Shown here: positions 1 through 8,082 of the stretch, one piece after another | How positions within the stretch are numbered: the stretch's first letter is position 1 | Layout of the letters: the number at the start of each line of letters is the position of its first letter | NCBI RefSeq assembly: GCF_003286125.1 | Contig: NZ_QMED01000021.1 | Span: forward strand, 1-64,000 | Direction of reading: 5' to 3' | Source: Algibacillus agarilyticus | GTDB lineage: Bacteria; Pseudomonadota; Gammaproteobacteria; Enterobacterales; Alteromonadaceae | Length of the DNA stretch: 64,000 nt | Translations under genes and position numbers: made by a program | The notes under the pieces: model-generated | Told to the model about the DNA's origin: nothing | What the model saw: only the letters and a program-made list of their open reading frames with translations | Databases searched by the model: none

Positions 1-80
1 TTGCGTAATAACATGATGCCGATCGCTTAATAACATCGATGGCGATCACAATTTCTCACGATTGTAGACCTGATAAAAAT

Positions 81-833
81 CTAACTGACGTGATCGGCTT
101 CCGTCAATTTATTTCTTCTTTTTCTCATTGATTCTCCTTTTAATTCGATCTTGATCGCACTGTGAACAAGTCTATCTAAGATCGCATCAGCGTGTGTCGA
201 TTCTCCAATCATTTCATACCAACTGGTGACGGGAAGCTGACTGGTGATCATGGTCGATTTGAAGTCATATCTTGCATCGATAATCTCAAGTAAATCGCTA
301 CGTTGTTGGGCATTGAGTGGCTCAAGTCCCCAATCATCTAAGATCAGCAAGTCGCAGCTTTTGAGTTTGTTGATTAACTTTCGATAGCTACCATCTGCTT
401 GCGCCATAAACAGCTTTTCCAGTAGTTCTTTTAAGCGGAAGTAGTAAACGCTATGTTCTTGCTGGCAATAATGATGACCCAGCGCGCAACTAAGGTATGT
501 TTTGCCACAACCCGTTGCCCCCGTGATCAATAAGTTATGCTGTTGAGTTAACCATTCACCTTGTGCAAGGCTACGGATCTTATCTTGGCTTAACCCTCGC
601 TCTGCTTGGTATTCTAGTTCTTGTAAGTTAGCTTTAATTCTAAATTTGGCTTGCCTGGTGAGGCGTTCAATACGCCGCTGCTCCCGTCCCGTAATTTCAT
701 AGTCCAGTAGCAAGCTTAATCGCTCTTCGAAGCTTTGTTCCATATAGAGATTAGACTGCTCTTTTTGTTGTAATAAGGCGGCTTTAACACCGCTAAGTTT
801 TAATGTCGTTAACTGGTTTGATAATGTATTCAT
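81..833 (-). CDS. istB: IS21 helper ATPase IstB
   Basis: This 250-residue protein is the AAA+ ATPase that helps the IS21 transposase choose and capture target DNA. A Walker A motif GATGCGKT lies at residues 105-112 and a Walker B stretch LLILDDWG at 162-169. The N-terminal 95 residues are the basic helical DNA-binding region usual in IstB (RREQRRIERL-like). Length is normal for the family. The start lies 11 bases after the istA stop on the same strand, so the two genes form one transcript. It looks complete and functional. Confidence 0.93.
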   Translation of the reverse strand: MNTLSNQLTTLKLSGVKAALLQQKEQSNLYMEQSFEERLSLLLDYEITGREQRRIERLTRQAKFRIKANLQELEYQAERGLSQDKIRSLAQGEWLTQQHNLLITGATGCGKTYLSCALGHHYCQQEHSVYYFRLKELLEKLFMAQADGSYRKLINKLKSCDLLILDDWGLEPLNAQQRSDLLEIIDARYDFKSTMITSQLPVTSWYEMIGESTHADAILDRLVHSAIKIELKGESMRKRRNKLTEADHVS

Positions 834-844
834 GTGAATATTCC

Positions 845-2437
845 TTAATGATAGTAGTCTTGACCGCGGATGTTTTGATGCTCAATGTCATTAAGCAAGT
901 CTCTTTGTTCATTCGGTAGTGGCTGTTGTTCTAACCCTTTACTGAGCATATTGCTGATGGCCTTAAGGTGCGTCACTTTTGTCTGCAATGCTCTGGCACA
1001 AGCTGCATTCAGTCGTTCTGGTGAATATTGTTTGGCTAGGTTTAATAAGCCAAGGCAGCGACGGTAACTTTGCTCAGGGTGTTTACGCGATTGTAGGTAG
1101 AGTCTAACCAAGGACTCGGTATGTTTGCCGATTTGCGCCGCCCACCGTTCAAGTCGTTGTGGCGACCATTGTTGATGCTGACGATGCGCTTCGGGCATAT
1201 GTTGTTCATTGGTGCTATGCCGGCCTACACCATAAGCTCTTGGGTGAATAGCCACCAGCTTATCTTGGTGGTAAATCTTCACTTGTTGGTCACCTATATG
1301 TGCTTCAAGCTTTTGTTTGACCAAGGAATACGGCACTGAGTAATAATGCTGTTCAACTTCTACATGGTAATCGATATGAACGCGTACCTTTTTAACGAAG
1401 GTATATTGATATGTGCTCTGTGGTAGCGGTTTTAAGGCGGGTTTATCAATGGCGGCAAACTGACTGGTTCGACTGCCAGGGTGCTTTTTCATTTTCCTGT
1501 TATTCATATCGTCAAGCAATTCTGCGATACGCTGGTTAAGTTGTTTCAAGCTGAAGAAGGTTTCATGGCGAAGGCGAGCCATGATCCAACGTTCAACAAT
1601 TTGCACGCCTACTTCCGCTTTCGCTTTATCTTTGGGTTTATAAGGCCGAGCAGGAATAACCGTCGTATCATAATGCTCTGCTAATTGTTGATAAGTGGGG
1701 TTTAAATCTGGCTCATAGCGACAAGCTTTCGTTACGCCGCTTTTAAGGTTGTCCGGTATCACCAGTTCCGGCACGCCGCCGAGAAACTCGAAGCAGCGAA
1801 CATGGCTCATTATCCAATCTTCTAACCCTTGTGATAGCGTGGCTTCAGCGTAGGTGTAATTCGACGCCCCCATGACCGCTACAAAGACTTGAGCCGTACG
1901 GTATTCACCTGTTTTGGGATTAACAATCGGTAGGGTTGGCCCGCAATAATCAACAAACAATTTTTCACCCGCTTTGTGGTGTTGGCGCATAGAAAGCCTT
2001 TGCGTTTTAAGCCAAGCTTTATATTGCCTGCAATAGTGATTGTAACTGTAATGCCCCTCTGGGTGTTGCTCTGCGTACTCTTGCCACAGCAGCAAAAGGG
2101 TCATGGTTTTACAGCTTAACGCTTGTTTGACCGTAGACCATTCGGGTAGCGAAAATTGTTTAGGTTTTGCCTTGGTATTGAAAAAGGCGTGCTTTAACGA
2201 GACATCATCCCATTTATCTTCTAAAGGCCATTGACTCAACCCTAGCTGAGCAGCTCGGTTCGCATAAGTCGAAACAGAAGATGGAGATATGGACAAGCTT
2301 TTGGCTATTTGACGATGCGTTAAGTTTGAACCGTATTTTAGTCGAAGTATTTCTTTAAGTTTTCTCATAGATATAGGTGCCGTTGGCATAGTTATCCCCA
2401 TCGCAATTAAAACGATAAGAATAACGATTAAACACAC
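845..2437 (-). CDS. istA: IS21 transposase IstA
   Basis: This is a DDE transposase that cuts and joins the IS ends. An N-terminal helix-turn-helix lies at about residues 40-65 (HRQIAKSLSISPSSVSTYAN). The rve integrase core follows with candidate catalytic residues D163 (FVDYCGPT), D229 (IPDNLKSG) and E275 (KAKAEVGVQ). The first 12-23 residues are hydrophobic and atypical, so translation more likely starts at Met13, Met17 or Met24 (MRKLKEILR); at 508-518 residues it would have normal length. It is upstream of istB with an 11-base gap. Confidence 0.92.
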   Translation of the reverse strand: MCLIVILIVLIAMGITMPTAPISMRKLKEILRLKYGSNLTHRQIAKSLSISPSSVSTYANRAAQLGLSQWPLEDKWDDVSLKHAFFNTKAKPKQFSLPEWSTVKQALSCKTMTLLLLWQEYAEQHPEGHYSYNHYCRQYKAWLKTQRLSMRQHHKAGEKLFVDYCGPTLPIVNPKTGEYRTAQVFVAVMGASNYTYAEATLSQGLEDWIMSHVRCFEFLGGVPELVIPDNLKSGVTKACRYEPDLNPTYQQLAEHYDTTVIPARPYKPKDKAKAEVGVQIVERWIMARLRHETFFSLKQLNQRIAELLDDMNNRKMKKHPGSRTSQFAAIDKPALKPLPQSTYQYTFVKKVRVHIDYHVEVEQHYYSVPYSLVKQKLEAHIGDQQVKIYHQDKLVAIHPRAYGVGRHSTNEQHMPEAHRQHQQWSPQRLERWAAQIGKHTESLVRLYLQSRKHPEQSYRRCLGLLNLAKQYSPERLNAACARALQTKVTHLKAISNMLSKGLEQQPLPNEQRDLLNDIEHQNIRGQDYYH

Positions 2438-2595
2438 CTACAATGCGTGAGAAATTTGATTAGGTAGCAAATAACATCAAGTCGATCACTCAATAACATT
2501 TTTGTTAAAAGTGATCGGCATCGATGTTATTGCATGATCGCGATGGATGTTATTAGCTGATCGGCATCAATGTTATTAGGTGATCGCGATGCATG

Positions 2596-3105
2596 AAAAT
2601 ATGCACGCTTTGCTTTTTGTTCGAGCTCTTGGTGTGTGCCGCTCCATTCTTTGCTGGCATTGGACGGAATTTTACAGCCATCAATGGCAAACATGTTGTG
2701 ACCAATTAGATTTTCTTGTTCACAAATCATTAAGACTTGGGTAAACAACGGCTCGATATTGTCACTCATATTCGCGACAAAGCTGGCAATGGAAGTAAAG
2801 TGCGGTTGTGCATCACCCGATAATGCCATGAAGGTGATATTGGTTTGACAGGCTTGTGCAATTCGACGACTGGAGATATAACCACGAGAATAAGCAAACA
2901 AGATAATTTTGAGCATGATGGCTGGTGAATAGGCTGTCGCCCCACCTTTGTCATTTTTATAACGGGCATTAAACGAGGATAAGTCGAGGTTGTTATCAAT
3001 AATATGGCTTAAGGCATATTCGAATGTACCCGGAACAATTTGCGCAGAGAAATCAACAGCGATAAATTGGTTTTGGTGTGAGTAGTCTGGCTTGTAGTTG
3101 GCCAT
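2596..3105 (-). pseudogene. IS1182-family transposase, 5' part only, cut by IS21 insertion
   Basis: The remaining 170 or so residues (starting MANYKPDYSHQNQF) match the N-terminal region of IS1182/DUF772 transposases: a YALSHIIDNN segment, the conserved YSPAIMLKIILFAYSRG helix, SSRRIAQAC and a first catalytic-type Asp in FAIDGCKIPSNAS. The homologous reading ends at about KRAYFHA, exactly where IS21 terminal repeats begin (near 2593). Codons beyond that come from the IS21 end. The start at 3105 is preferred over the longer upstream ATG because family members begin near here. The 3' part should lie left of the window. Confidence 0.85.
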
Positions 3106-3264
3106 GATTATAAGGTGTTGGCGAATAATAGTTATTAGATCACATGGGATCTTGCAACTCAATGTTTCTTTTCAACAATTTACAGATTAAACTGTTTTTA
3201 TTTATTAAAGCTGAGATTGTTGTTTTTCTACAGTCTCGTTATATTTCATTTGAGGTTACTTAAT

Positions 3265-3732
3265 ATGAATAAATTAAGTGTTATTTTATCAATATTTTTA
3301 ATAGCTAGTTGTGCATCTACTTATCAATCATCTGATGACTTAAATGCAGCAATTGTAGAAGTACTGACTCCTAAATCTAATTTAAAATTGTTTGCTGGTA
3401 GCTCAACGCAAAATACTAGAATAGGTGAAATTGATTCCAGTGGATGCTTATCTAATTTAGCAAAAGTTGAAATGGAATCATTTAGAAATGATGGTAAGTT
3501 GGCATTACCATCAGGTAAAGAGATCGGAATTTTAGTTTCAGCAACCCAAGATACAAAAGTTTGTGCAGTTAGCGCTGCTGTCACTCTTAAACCAAACGCT
3601 CAATACAAGGTGGTTTTTGATATGGGCTACAGAGGCTGCTCCTTCAATTTATTGAAACTTGATGGTAATAAAACTTCGAAAGTTGAATTTACCAAGCTTC
3701 GTCAAGGTGCTTTTTCTCACTGTAAAAGTTAA
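3265..3732 (+). CDS. small secreted lipoprotein, unknown function
   Basis: Translation from the ATG at 3265 gives 155 residues beginning MNKLSVILSIFLIASC. This is a lipoprotein signal peptide with lipobox IASC, so the mature protein is probably anchored to a membrane by Cys16. A Shine-Dalgarno-like TGAGGT lies about 10 bases upstream, which favours this start over the ATG 48 bases earlier. The mature part holds four further cysteines (CLSNLAKV, KVCAV, GCSFNL, SHCKS) that could form two disulfides, and a predicted beta-rich body. I do not recognise a domain. It lies alone between an IS remnant and a repeat-rich region. Confidence 0.7.
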   Translation: MNKLSVILSIFLIASCASTYQSSDDLNAAIVEVLTPKSNLKLFAGSSTQNTRIGEIDSSGCLSNLAKVEMESFRNDGKLALPSGKEIGILVSATQDTKVCAVSAAVTLKPNAQYKVVFDMGYRGCSFNLLKLDGNKTSKVEFTKLRQGAFSHCKS

Positions 3733-3933
3733 ATATAACAAATAAGGATATGTGTCGCGCAGCCGACACATCATTCAAGTGTTGAAAAAGTCATGCGCGC
3801 AGTAGCCATTGGGTGGGATGGTTGCAGGTTCCCTCTTTATATAGTAAAAATCCCTGTGCTGTTTATCTGTAGTCATGTCTTGCATGGTTGTTAGTAATAG
3901 AAGTGCAGGAAATCGTGGAGAGGCTAAAACGAC

Positions 3934-4473
3934 GTGCCAAGACAAAAAAGGTTGCAGTTAATGAATGTAGATAATGAAATAGTTTTAACACTCAGTACTT
4001 TTGAAAATACAGACCTGTCAGCAGTTGAGTCAATTCAACTGCAATTATTGGGTGATGGTGAATATAAAGTGATTCGAATTCCTGCAAAGCTATTTGGTTT
4101 CACTTACGGAGATATTATCAAAGACTATGGAACCCATTTTGAGATAAAGAAAAGAAGTGGCTTTATCGGTTGTAGAATCTACGGTTATAAAAATATCCAA
4201 GAATCTCGAATGCGAGAAATAAATAACTCAGTTAGAAATGAAGATGGCGTTTATGAAGAATTCGTAAATAGTAAAAAACAGTTTCTTTATTTAGTTGCAT
4301 TTCCCGCAAGCCTAGGCTGGAATAAAATCCAACAATTTTGCGATGAAACCTTTGATGGGTTTTCTTGGGAGTATACAAATGTTTATGATCAAAACGGTGA
4401 TTTTCTGGAGTGGTGGAAAGGAAAACGAGTATACTTAAAGTTAAGCCCTTCAAGGACCGTCATCGATGTGTAG
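3934..4473 (+). CDS. hypothetical protein, possibly DUF4265-like
   Basis: The 179-residue product has no signal peptide or membrane segment. Residues 35-75 (QLLGDGEYKVIRIP, LFGFTYGDII) resemble the DUF4265 pattern of a short beta domain, a weak assignment from memory. The C-terminal half is aromatic-rich (FDGFSWEYTN, FLEWWKGKRVYL). The last ten codons (SPSRTVIDV) lie inside a direct repeat that recurs at 5561, so the natural C-terminus may have been replaced or set by that repeat. Start choice is uncertain: MPRQKRLQL at 3934 lacks a clear ribosome site, and MNVDNEIVL 27 bases later is an alternative. Confidence 0.55.
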   Translation: MPRQKRLQLMNVDNEIVLTLSTFENTDLSAVESIQLQLLGDGEYKVIRIPAKLFGFTYGDIIKDYGTHFEIKKRSGFIGCRIYGYKNIQESRMREINNSVRNEDGVYEEFVNSKKQFLYLVAFPASLGWNKIQQFCDETFDGFSWEYTNVYDQNGDFLEWWKGKRVYLKLSPSRTVIDV

Positions 4474-4790
4474 TCGATTCGCTTATGTAATATCCAATTA
4501 AATCAAAGGCTTAAATGCGCCTGTCCTGCATGGTCTTACACGATTATTTGTACCACAAAGAATAGATATTTAAAAGGAAAGTATAAAACATACACCGTAG
4601 GTCGCCTCGAACGAAGTGAGGCGCGACATCAGAAAGTGAAGTGATAAACCAACCATAAAATGGTGGGATTCGCTCCGCTCATGCCACCCTACAAAAGTGT
4701 ATTTTTATACACCTTACCGCGTTCGGTCACAACATAACCAAATCAACCGTTTAAACTTTTTCTTAGATAGCCTGTTCTCGATAGCTTTTA
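4444..4790 (+). repeat. cassette-like 3' module, copy 1 (blocks A1 and B1)
   Basis: Block A1 (4444-4533) begins with AGCCCTTCAAGGAC and contains GATGTGTAGTCGA and CCAATTAAATCAAAGG. Block B1 (4712-4790) begins CCTTACCGCGTTCGGT and contains AACATAACCAAATCAACCGT. Both recur in the same order and orientation at 5561-5648 and 5799-5878. Between A1 and B1 lie two palindromic stretches (GTAGGTCGCCTCGAAC...GAGGCGCGAC near 4598 and GGTGGGATTCGC...CCACCCTAC near 4660). The rest of 4474-5040 holds no gene that I can support. Confidence 0.75.
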
Positions 4791-5029
4791 AAAGCTTAAA
4801 TCAACCGATTAAAAAATAGCGAAGTAAAGACTGACCCTGCAGTTCGACATTGTCGTTCTGTCCGTTTTAAACCAAACACGCATTTTCAGGACTGTATTTA
4901 TGTACAATTCCCGTTCTTTGCTCCCTGATTAAAGAAAATGCGCAAGATGTGCATTTTTACCTTTGATAAATTTTTATCTGCAAATAAACAATATAAATAG
5001 CAATGTGTTAGCGTATTTGTTAAAAATAC

Positions 5030-5098
5030 AGAAAGTATAAAAGTGCGCGCGGATTTGGTAGAAAAATGCGCAAATCGCGCACGATTAAGCGTTAGGTG
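5030..5098 (+). other. integron attC-like core site before the zinc-ribbon gene
   Basis: A stem can form between GTGCGCGCGGATTTG (from 5043) and CAAATCGCGCAC (about 5071-5082), followed at once by GCGTTAGGT (5089-5097), which fits the GTTRRRY core of integron attC sites. The downstream gene then starts within a few bases and ends with a GCATAACGAGG sequence, similar to the opening arm of an attC site. No integrase gene is visible in the window. The call rests on the core motif and folding potential only. Confidence 0.4.
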
Positions 5099-5107
5099 TT
5101 ATGCACT

Positions 5108-5473
5108 ATGACTGAGTTCTTACATAAATTTGCATGCTTTGATTGTCATGTAGCATTTAAGCGTCAAGCAATTGAAAATACATCGTCTGGCTCGGCTCAT
5201 CAGTCTGATTCAGAAATTGTTCATATGTGTCCAAATTGCGGTCATCGCATGGTATTTATGGGTCGCAATTTTGCTACGCCACCGAAGTCAGACTCTTCAG
5301 CTTGGGCGGCAGCAAAGAGCCTATGGGAGGCTGGTTTTCGTTTTGTAGGTAGTGGTTATCACAGTGATCCTGCGTTACCTAAAAGTAAATCTGATGTTCC
5401 CATCTTCATTGAGCAAAACCCTAAACACAAGCAAAGGGTTGGCACTAAGCAGCAGTGGAAAAACTATGCATAA
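5108..5473 (+). CDS. small zinc-ribbon-like hypothetical protein, cassette type
   Basis: The product is about 121 residues. Two cysteine pairs, CFDC near the N-terminus and CPNC about 33 residues on, suggest a zinc ribbon. The C-terminal half (SSAWAAAKSLWEAGFRF, KHKQRVGTKQQW) is basic and not assigned. I recall similar small proteins as passengers of Vibrio and Shewanella integron cassettes, which fits the GTTAGGT core just upstream. The ATG at 5108 is chosen over the GTG at 5096 because TTAGGTG at 5092-5098 then serves as ribosome site with normal spacing. It lies between the two copies of the A/B repeat. Confidence 0.65.
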   Translation: MTEFLHKFACFDCHVAFKRQAIENTSSGSAHQSDSEIVHMCPNCGHRMVFMGRNFATPPKSDSSAWAAAKSLWEAGFRFVGSGYHSDPALPKSKSDVPIFIEQNPKHKQRVGTKQQWKNYA

Positions 5474-5560
5474 CGAGGCTATAGTGCCGCGTCCGTTCCG
5501 GGCTGGACAAACTTTTCGGCGCTTGATTTTGTGGCGGAAAAGACGACCCAAAACAGTAAC

Positions 5561-5878
5561 AGCCCTTCAAGGACAGTCATCGATGTGTAGTCGACTCTAT
5601 TTTTAACATCTAATTAAATCAGAGGTTTACATGTTTCTGTCCAGCATGATCATTACTATTTACAGGCATTATGTTTGCGAGCTAGCATCTACTAACTCGC
5701 ACATTTTGGGTTTCTTGCGGGACAGGCACTAATAAATCTATGGTTTTATTTTAATCCTTCAGTTAGGGTGTTAACGATGCCTGTCCCACGCGATTATTCC
5801 TTACCGCGTTCGGTAACAACATAACCAAATCAACCGTTTAAACTTTTTCTTAGATAGCCTGTCCTCGATAGCTTTTAC
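5561..5878 (+). repeat. cassette-like 3' module, copy 2 (blocks A2 and B2)
   Basis: Block A2 (5561-5648) and block B2 (5799-5878) repeat A1 and B1 with few changes. The spacer differs and holds an inverted pair, GCGGGACAGGCA near 5717 and TGCCTGTCCCACGC near 5778. Just upstream, after the zinc-ribbon gene, CTTTTCGGC...GCGGAAAAG (about 5513-5542) can form a stem. The remaining bases to 6008 contain no gene that I can support. Confidence 0.7.
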
Positions 5879-6008
5879 CAAGCATAAAACTAGTTTAGTA
5901 AGAAAGAAATATGTAATTTATTCAATGGTTTACCCCGAGATTCGGGAAAAAACAAGCAATAGAGTTTGATTTAATCGGAGTGACCATGTATGCCCCTGAT
6001 AATCTTCT

Positions 6009-6383
6009 TTAGTTCCAATATTCCTGTGTCTTATTGCTATATAAATACAACATATACAATAACGGAGATACACTCAATATAGTAATAAAGAGCACTCCAA
6101 ATAAGCTAATATCCTTAGTTGCTAACGCTAATGAAAAGTATATGCAGTAAAGGACTACTAAAAAGTAAAAAATACTCCTCCAAGTTGAAGCATCAAAAAA
6201 TGCTTTTTTACTAACGTATCCGTAAAACATGGTCGCCAGCAATAAGTTAAATATTATCTTTACGATCATCGAGACTTGAAAGTCTACGCTATAAAATATC
6301 GTTTCATAAATAACAAAGGAAAAATATAGTACTCCATACAACGTCAGGACTTTATCTTTTATACTTGGGATATTACCCATCAT
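6009..6383 (-). CDS. four-helix membrane protein, candidate immunity protein of the RHS tip
   Basis: The start MMGNIPSIKD at 6383 overlaps the stop of the RHS frame (6373-6375) in another frame, so the two are probably translationally coupled; a start at 6404 is possible but overlaps more. The roughly 124-residue protein has about four hydrophobic helices (LTLYGVLYFSFVIYETIF, MIVKIIFNLLLATMFYGY, IFYFLVVLYCIYFSLALA, FGVLFITILSVSPLLYMLYLY) and little else. A small membrane protein directly after a variable RHS tip is the usual place of an immunity gene, and a membrane location would suit a pore-forming tip. No family is recognised, so the role is inferred. Confidence 0.6.
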   Translation of the reverse strand: MMGNIPSIKDKVLTLYGVLYFSFVIYETIFYSVDFQVSMIVKIIFNLLLATMFYGYVSKKAFFDASTWRSIFYFLVVLYCIYFSLALATKDISLFGVLFITILSVSPLLYMLYLYSNKTQEYWN

Positions 6384-7944
6384 TGTCTTCCTTACGCTTT
6401 TCAATGTTATTCTTTTCAGCTGCAGTTGCCATTATACCTGATACTGCGCCAGCTATATAGCTAGCAGCCTTGACTTTTAAATTTGCTAACTTTTTACCAT
6501 AATCAGTGGCAACATCCTCAACAACCAATCCAACAGACGTTCCAACAACAATACCAGATACAGCTGGAGAAACGGTCTGATCATCACTAGCATCGTTAGC
6601 CTGTAAAGTTGTGCCTGTTATAGCACTAGCAACACCCAGTAACCCTGGGATTTTACCTCCAAGCTCACTTAAAGCTTCCCCTAGTGTTGGTGTGTTATAT
6701 TCTTGAATATTATTAGCTCCTGACTCTTCAGCCATGATCCCATCGACGGTTTGACGTACAGCCTTTCCTTTCGTCATCAAGGCTTCGGTATTATAATCTC
6801 TTCGACAAAAGAAACATTCGGATGACCTTCCATCAGGATCAACAAACTTATATGGATTATTATTCGCATAAGCATAACGATTAAAATTATGAACATTCGA
6901 ATACCCAACAGGATCATTACTCAAAAACCTACCAATCACTGGATCATAGTATCGTGCCTGCATATACACTAAACCACTATCATCTTTCACATGGCCGGTA
7001 TAACCAAGAGAATCGGCTTTAGCAGCGGGGGAATCTAATGGCAAACCATAGGGTAAGCTTTGATCTGTCCAAATTAAAGCACTGTTAGTTTGCTCTGGTT
7101 GCAAAACTTGGTTAAACGCATTGGTATTTGGATCGGCAGCGCTACCTTTACTCTCTACACGCGCTATCAGTGTACCACCTGCACGAATATAGTCAGTGTG
7201 CGTTTGATCTGTTTTATTATATTGAGTAACGAGTCCGGCCCCCAAGGTGTAGACCGAATAAGTTGTTTTACCATTGACTATTTTTTTTACTCTTTTTTTG
7301 TGGCCATCGTAGATAAAAGTACCTGAATGACCTTGGCTATTAATAGTCGTAGGTTGATTGAGGTAATCATAATTAAAAGCGTGTTTGTTATTATTTGTTA
7401 CATTGCCTCTGTCATCATATTGATATACAGCAACACTACCGTTTACACTTGTACCGCTAACTCTATTTTTTTCTCCATTAATCCCGGAAAAATAAACTTC
7501 TGTATTAAATGGATTGCCACTAATACTGCGCTTTCTTAAATTACCGATAGGATCATAGGTATAATTTAATTCGCCTCCCCAAGACTGACTTGTTGCAGTG
7601 TCTAATCGGTTAAGTCCATCAAATGTATTTGTAATATTGCGGCTGTTATCTAATAGATTATCAATATGTGTGGTGTTTTTTCTGGCGTCATAAGTGTATT
7701 TCAAACTCATAGGTGAATCTTGCTCATTACTTAATAATGCTTGTCTAAATTCAGGTAACCCCCTATCATTTTGTGTTTGAAGAAACTCAATCCCGTTGCC
7801 ATATTTAAAACTATTTATATCGCCATTAGCGTGATATAAAATATCTTGAGCATATAAAGTATTTTGTGAGCTAAGCTCAGCTTTAGATGGTTGGCCAGAA
7901 GTATTAGGAGAAAAATTAACCGTATCTCCTGAAGGGTATGTCAT
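6373..7944 (-). CDS. RHS core and variable C-terminal tip (3' part of a split rhs gene)
   Basis: This frame carries YD repeats, then the RHS-associated core (SLGYTGHVKDDSGLVYMQARYYD region at about 312-334, ending in FVDPDGR at 367-373). The core normally self-cleaves after such a site to release the tip. The 150-residue tip (374-523) is rich in Ala, Gly and Val with hydrophobic stretches (LLGVASAITGTTL, AASYIAGAVSGIMATAA), which suggests a membrane-active toxin. The first Met (7944) is only an internal codon: the same frame continues open to 8082 and on through an in-frame TAA into the upstream ORF. Alone it has no signal peptide, so export would need the upstream part. Confidence 0.75.
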   Translation of the reverse strand: MTYPSGDTVNFSPNTSGQPSKAELSSQNTLYAQDILYHANGDINSFKYGNGIEFLQTQNDRGLPEFRQALLSNEQDSPMSLKYTYDARKNTTHIDNLLDNSRNITNTFDGLNRLDTATSQSWGGELNYTYDPIGNLRKRSISGNPFNTEVYFSGINGEKNRVSGTSVNGSVAVYQYDDRGNVTNNNKHAFNYDYLNQPTTINSQGHSGTFIYDGHKKRVKKIVNGKTTYSVYTLGAGLVTQYNKTDQTHTDYIRAGGTLIARVESKGSAADPNTNAFNQVLQPEQTNSALIWTDQSLPYGLPLDSPAAKADSLGYTGHVKDDSGLVYMQARYYDPVIGRFLSNDPVGYSNVHNFNRYAYANNNPYKFVDPDGRSSECFFCRRDYNTEALMTKGKAVRQTVDGIMAEESGANNIQEYNTPTLGEALSELGGKIPGLLGVASAITGTTLQANDASDDQTVSPAVSGIVVGTSVGLVVEDVATDYGKKLANLKVKAASYIAGAVSGIMATAAEKNNIEKRKEDNDG

Positions 7945-8082
7945 TGCGGTTAATCGACCATATGAATTAATATCATATTCTGTTTTAAAGTTGAGACCAT
8001 CAATCGTTAAGGTCTCTTCATATCGCGTATTCCGATCATCATATTTGTAATTCCAAGATGCTATACCTCTTTGTAGTTTTTT

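Larger units (their letters stand above)
1..2593 (-). mobile_element. IS21-family insertion sequence
   Basis: The element carries istB and istA in the usual IS21 order on the minus strand. Both ends hold several short repeats built on AATAACAT next to GATCG/CGATC blocks (about positions 5-55 on the left and 2468-2593 on the right), matching the multiple terminal repeats typical of IS21 elements. The right end appears to be at about 2593, where the sequence switches into the reading frame of an IS1182-type transposase. The left end is at or just outside base 1, so the true terminus and the target duplication cannot be checked. Both genes look intact, so the element may be active. Confidence 0.85.
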
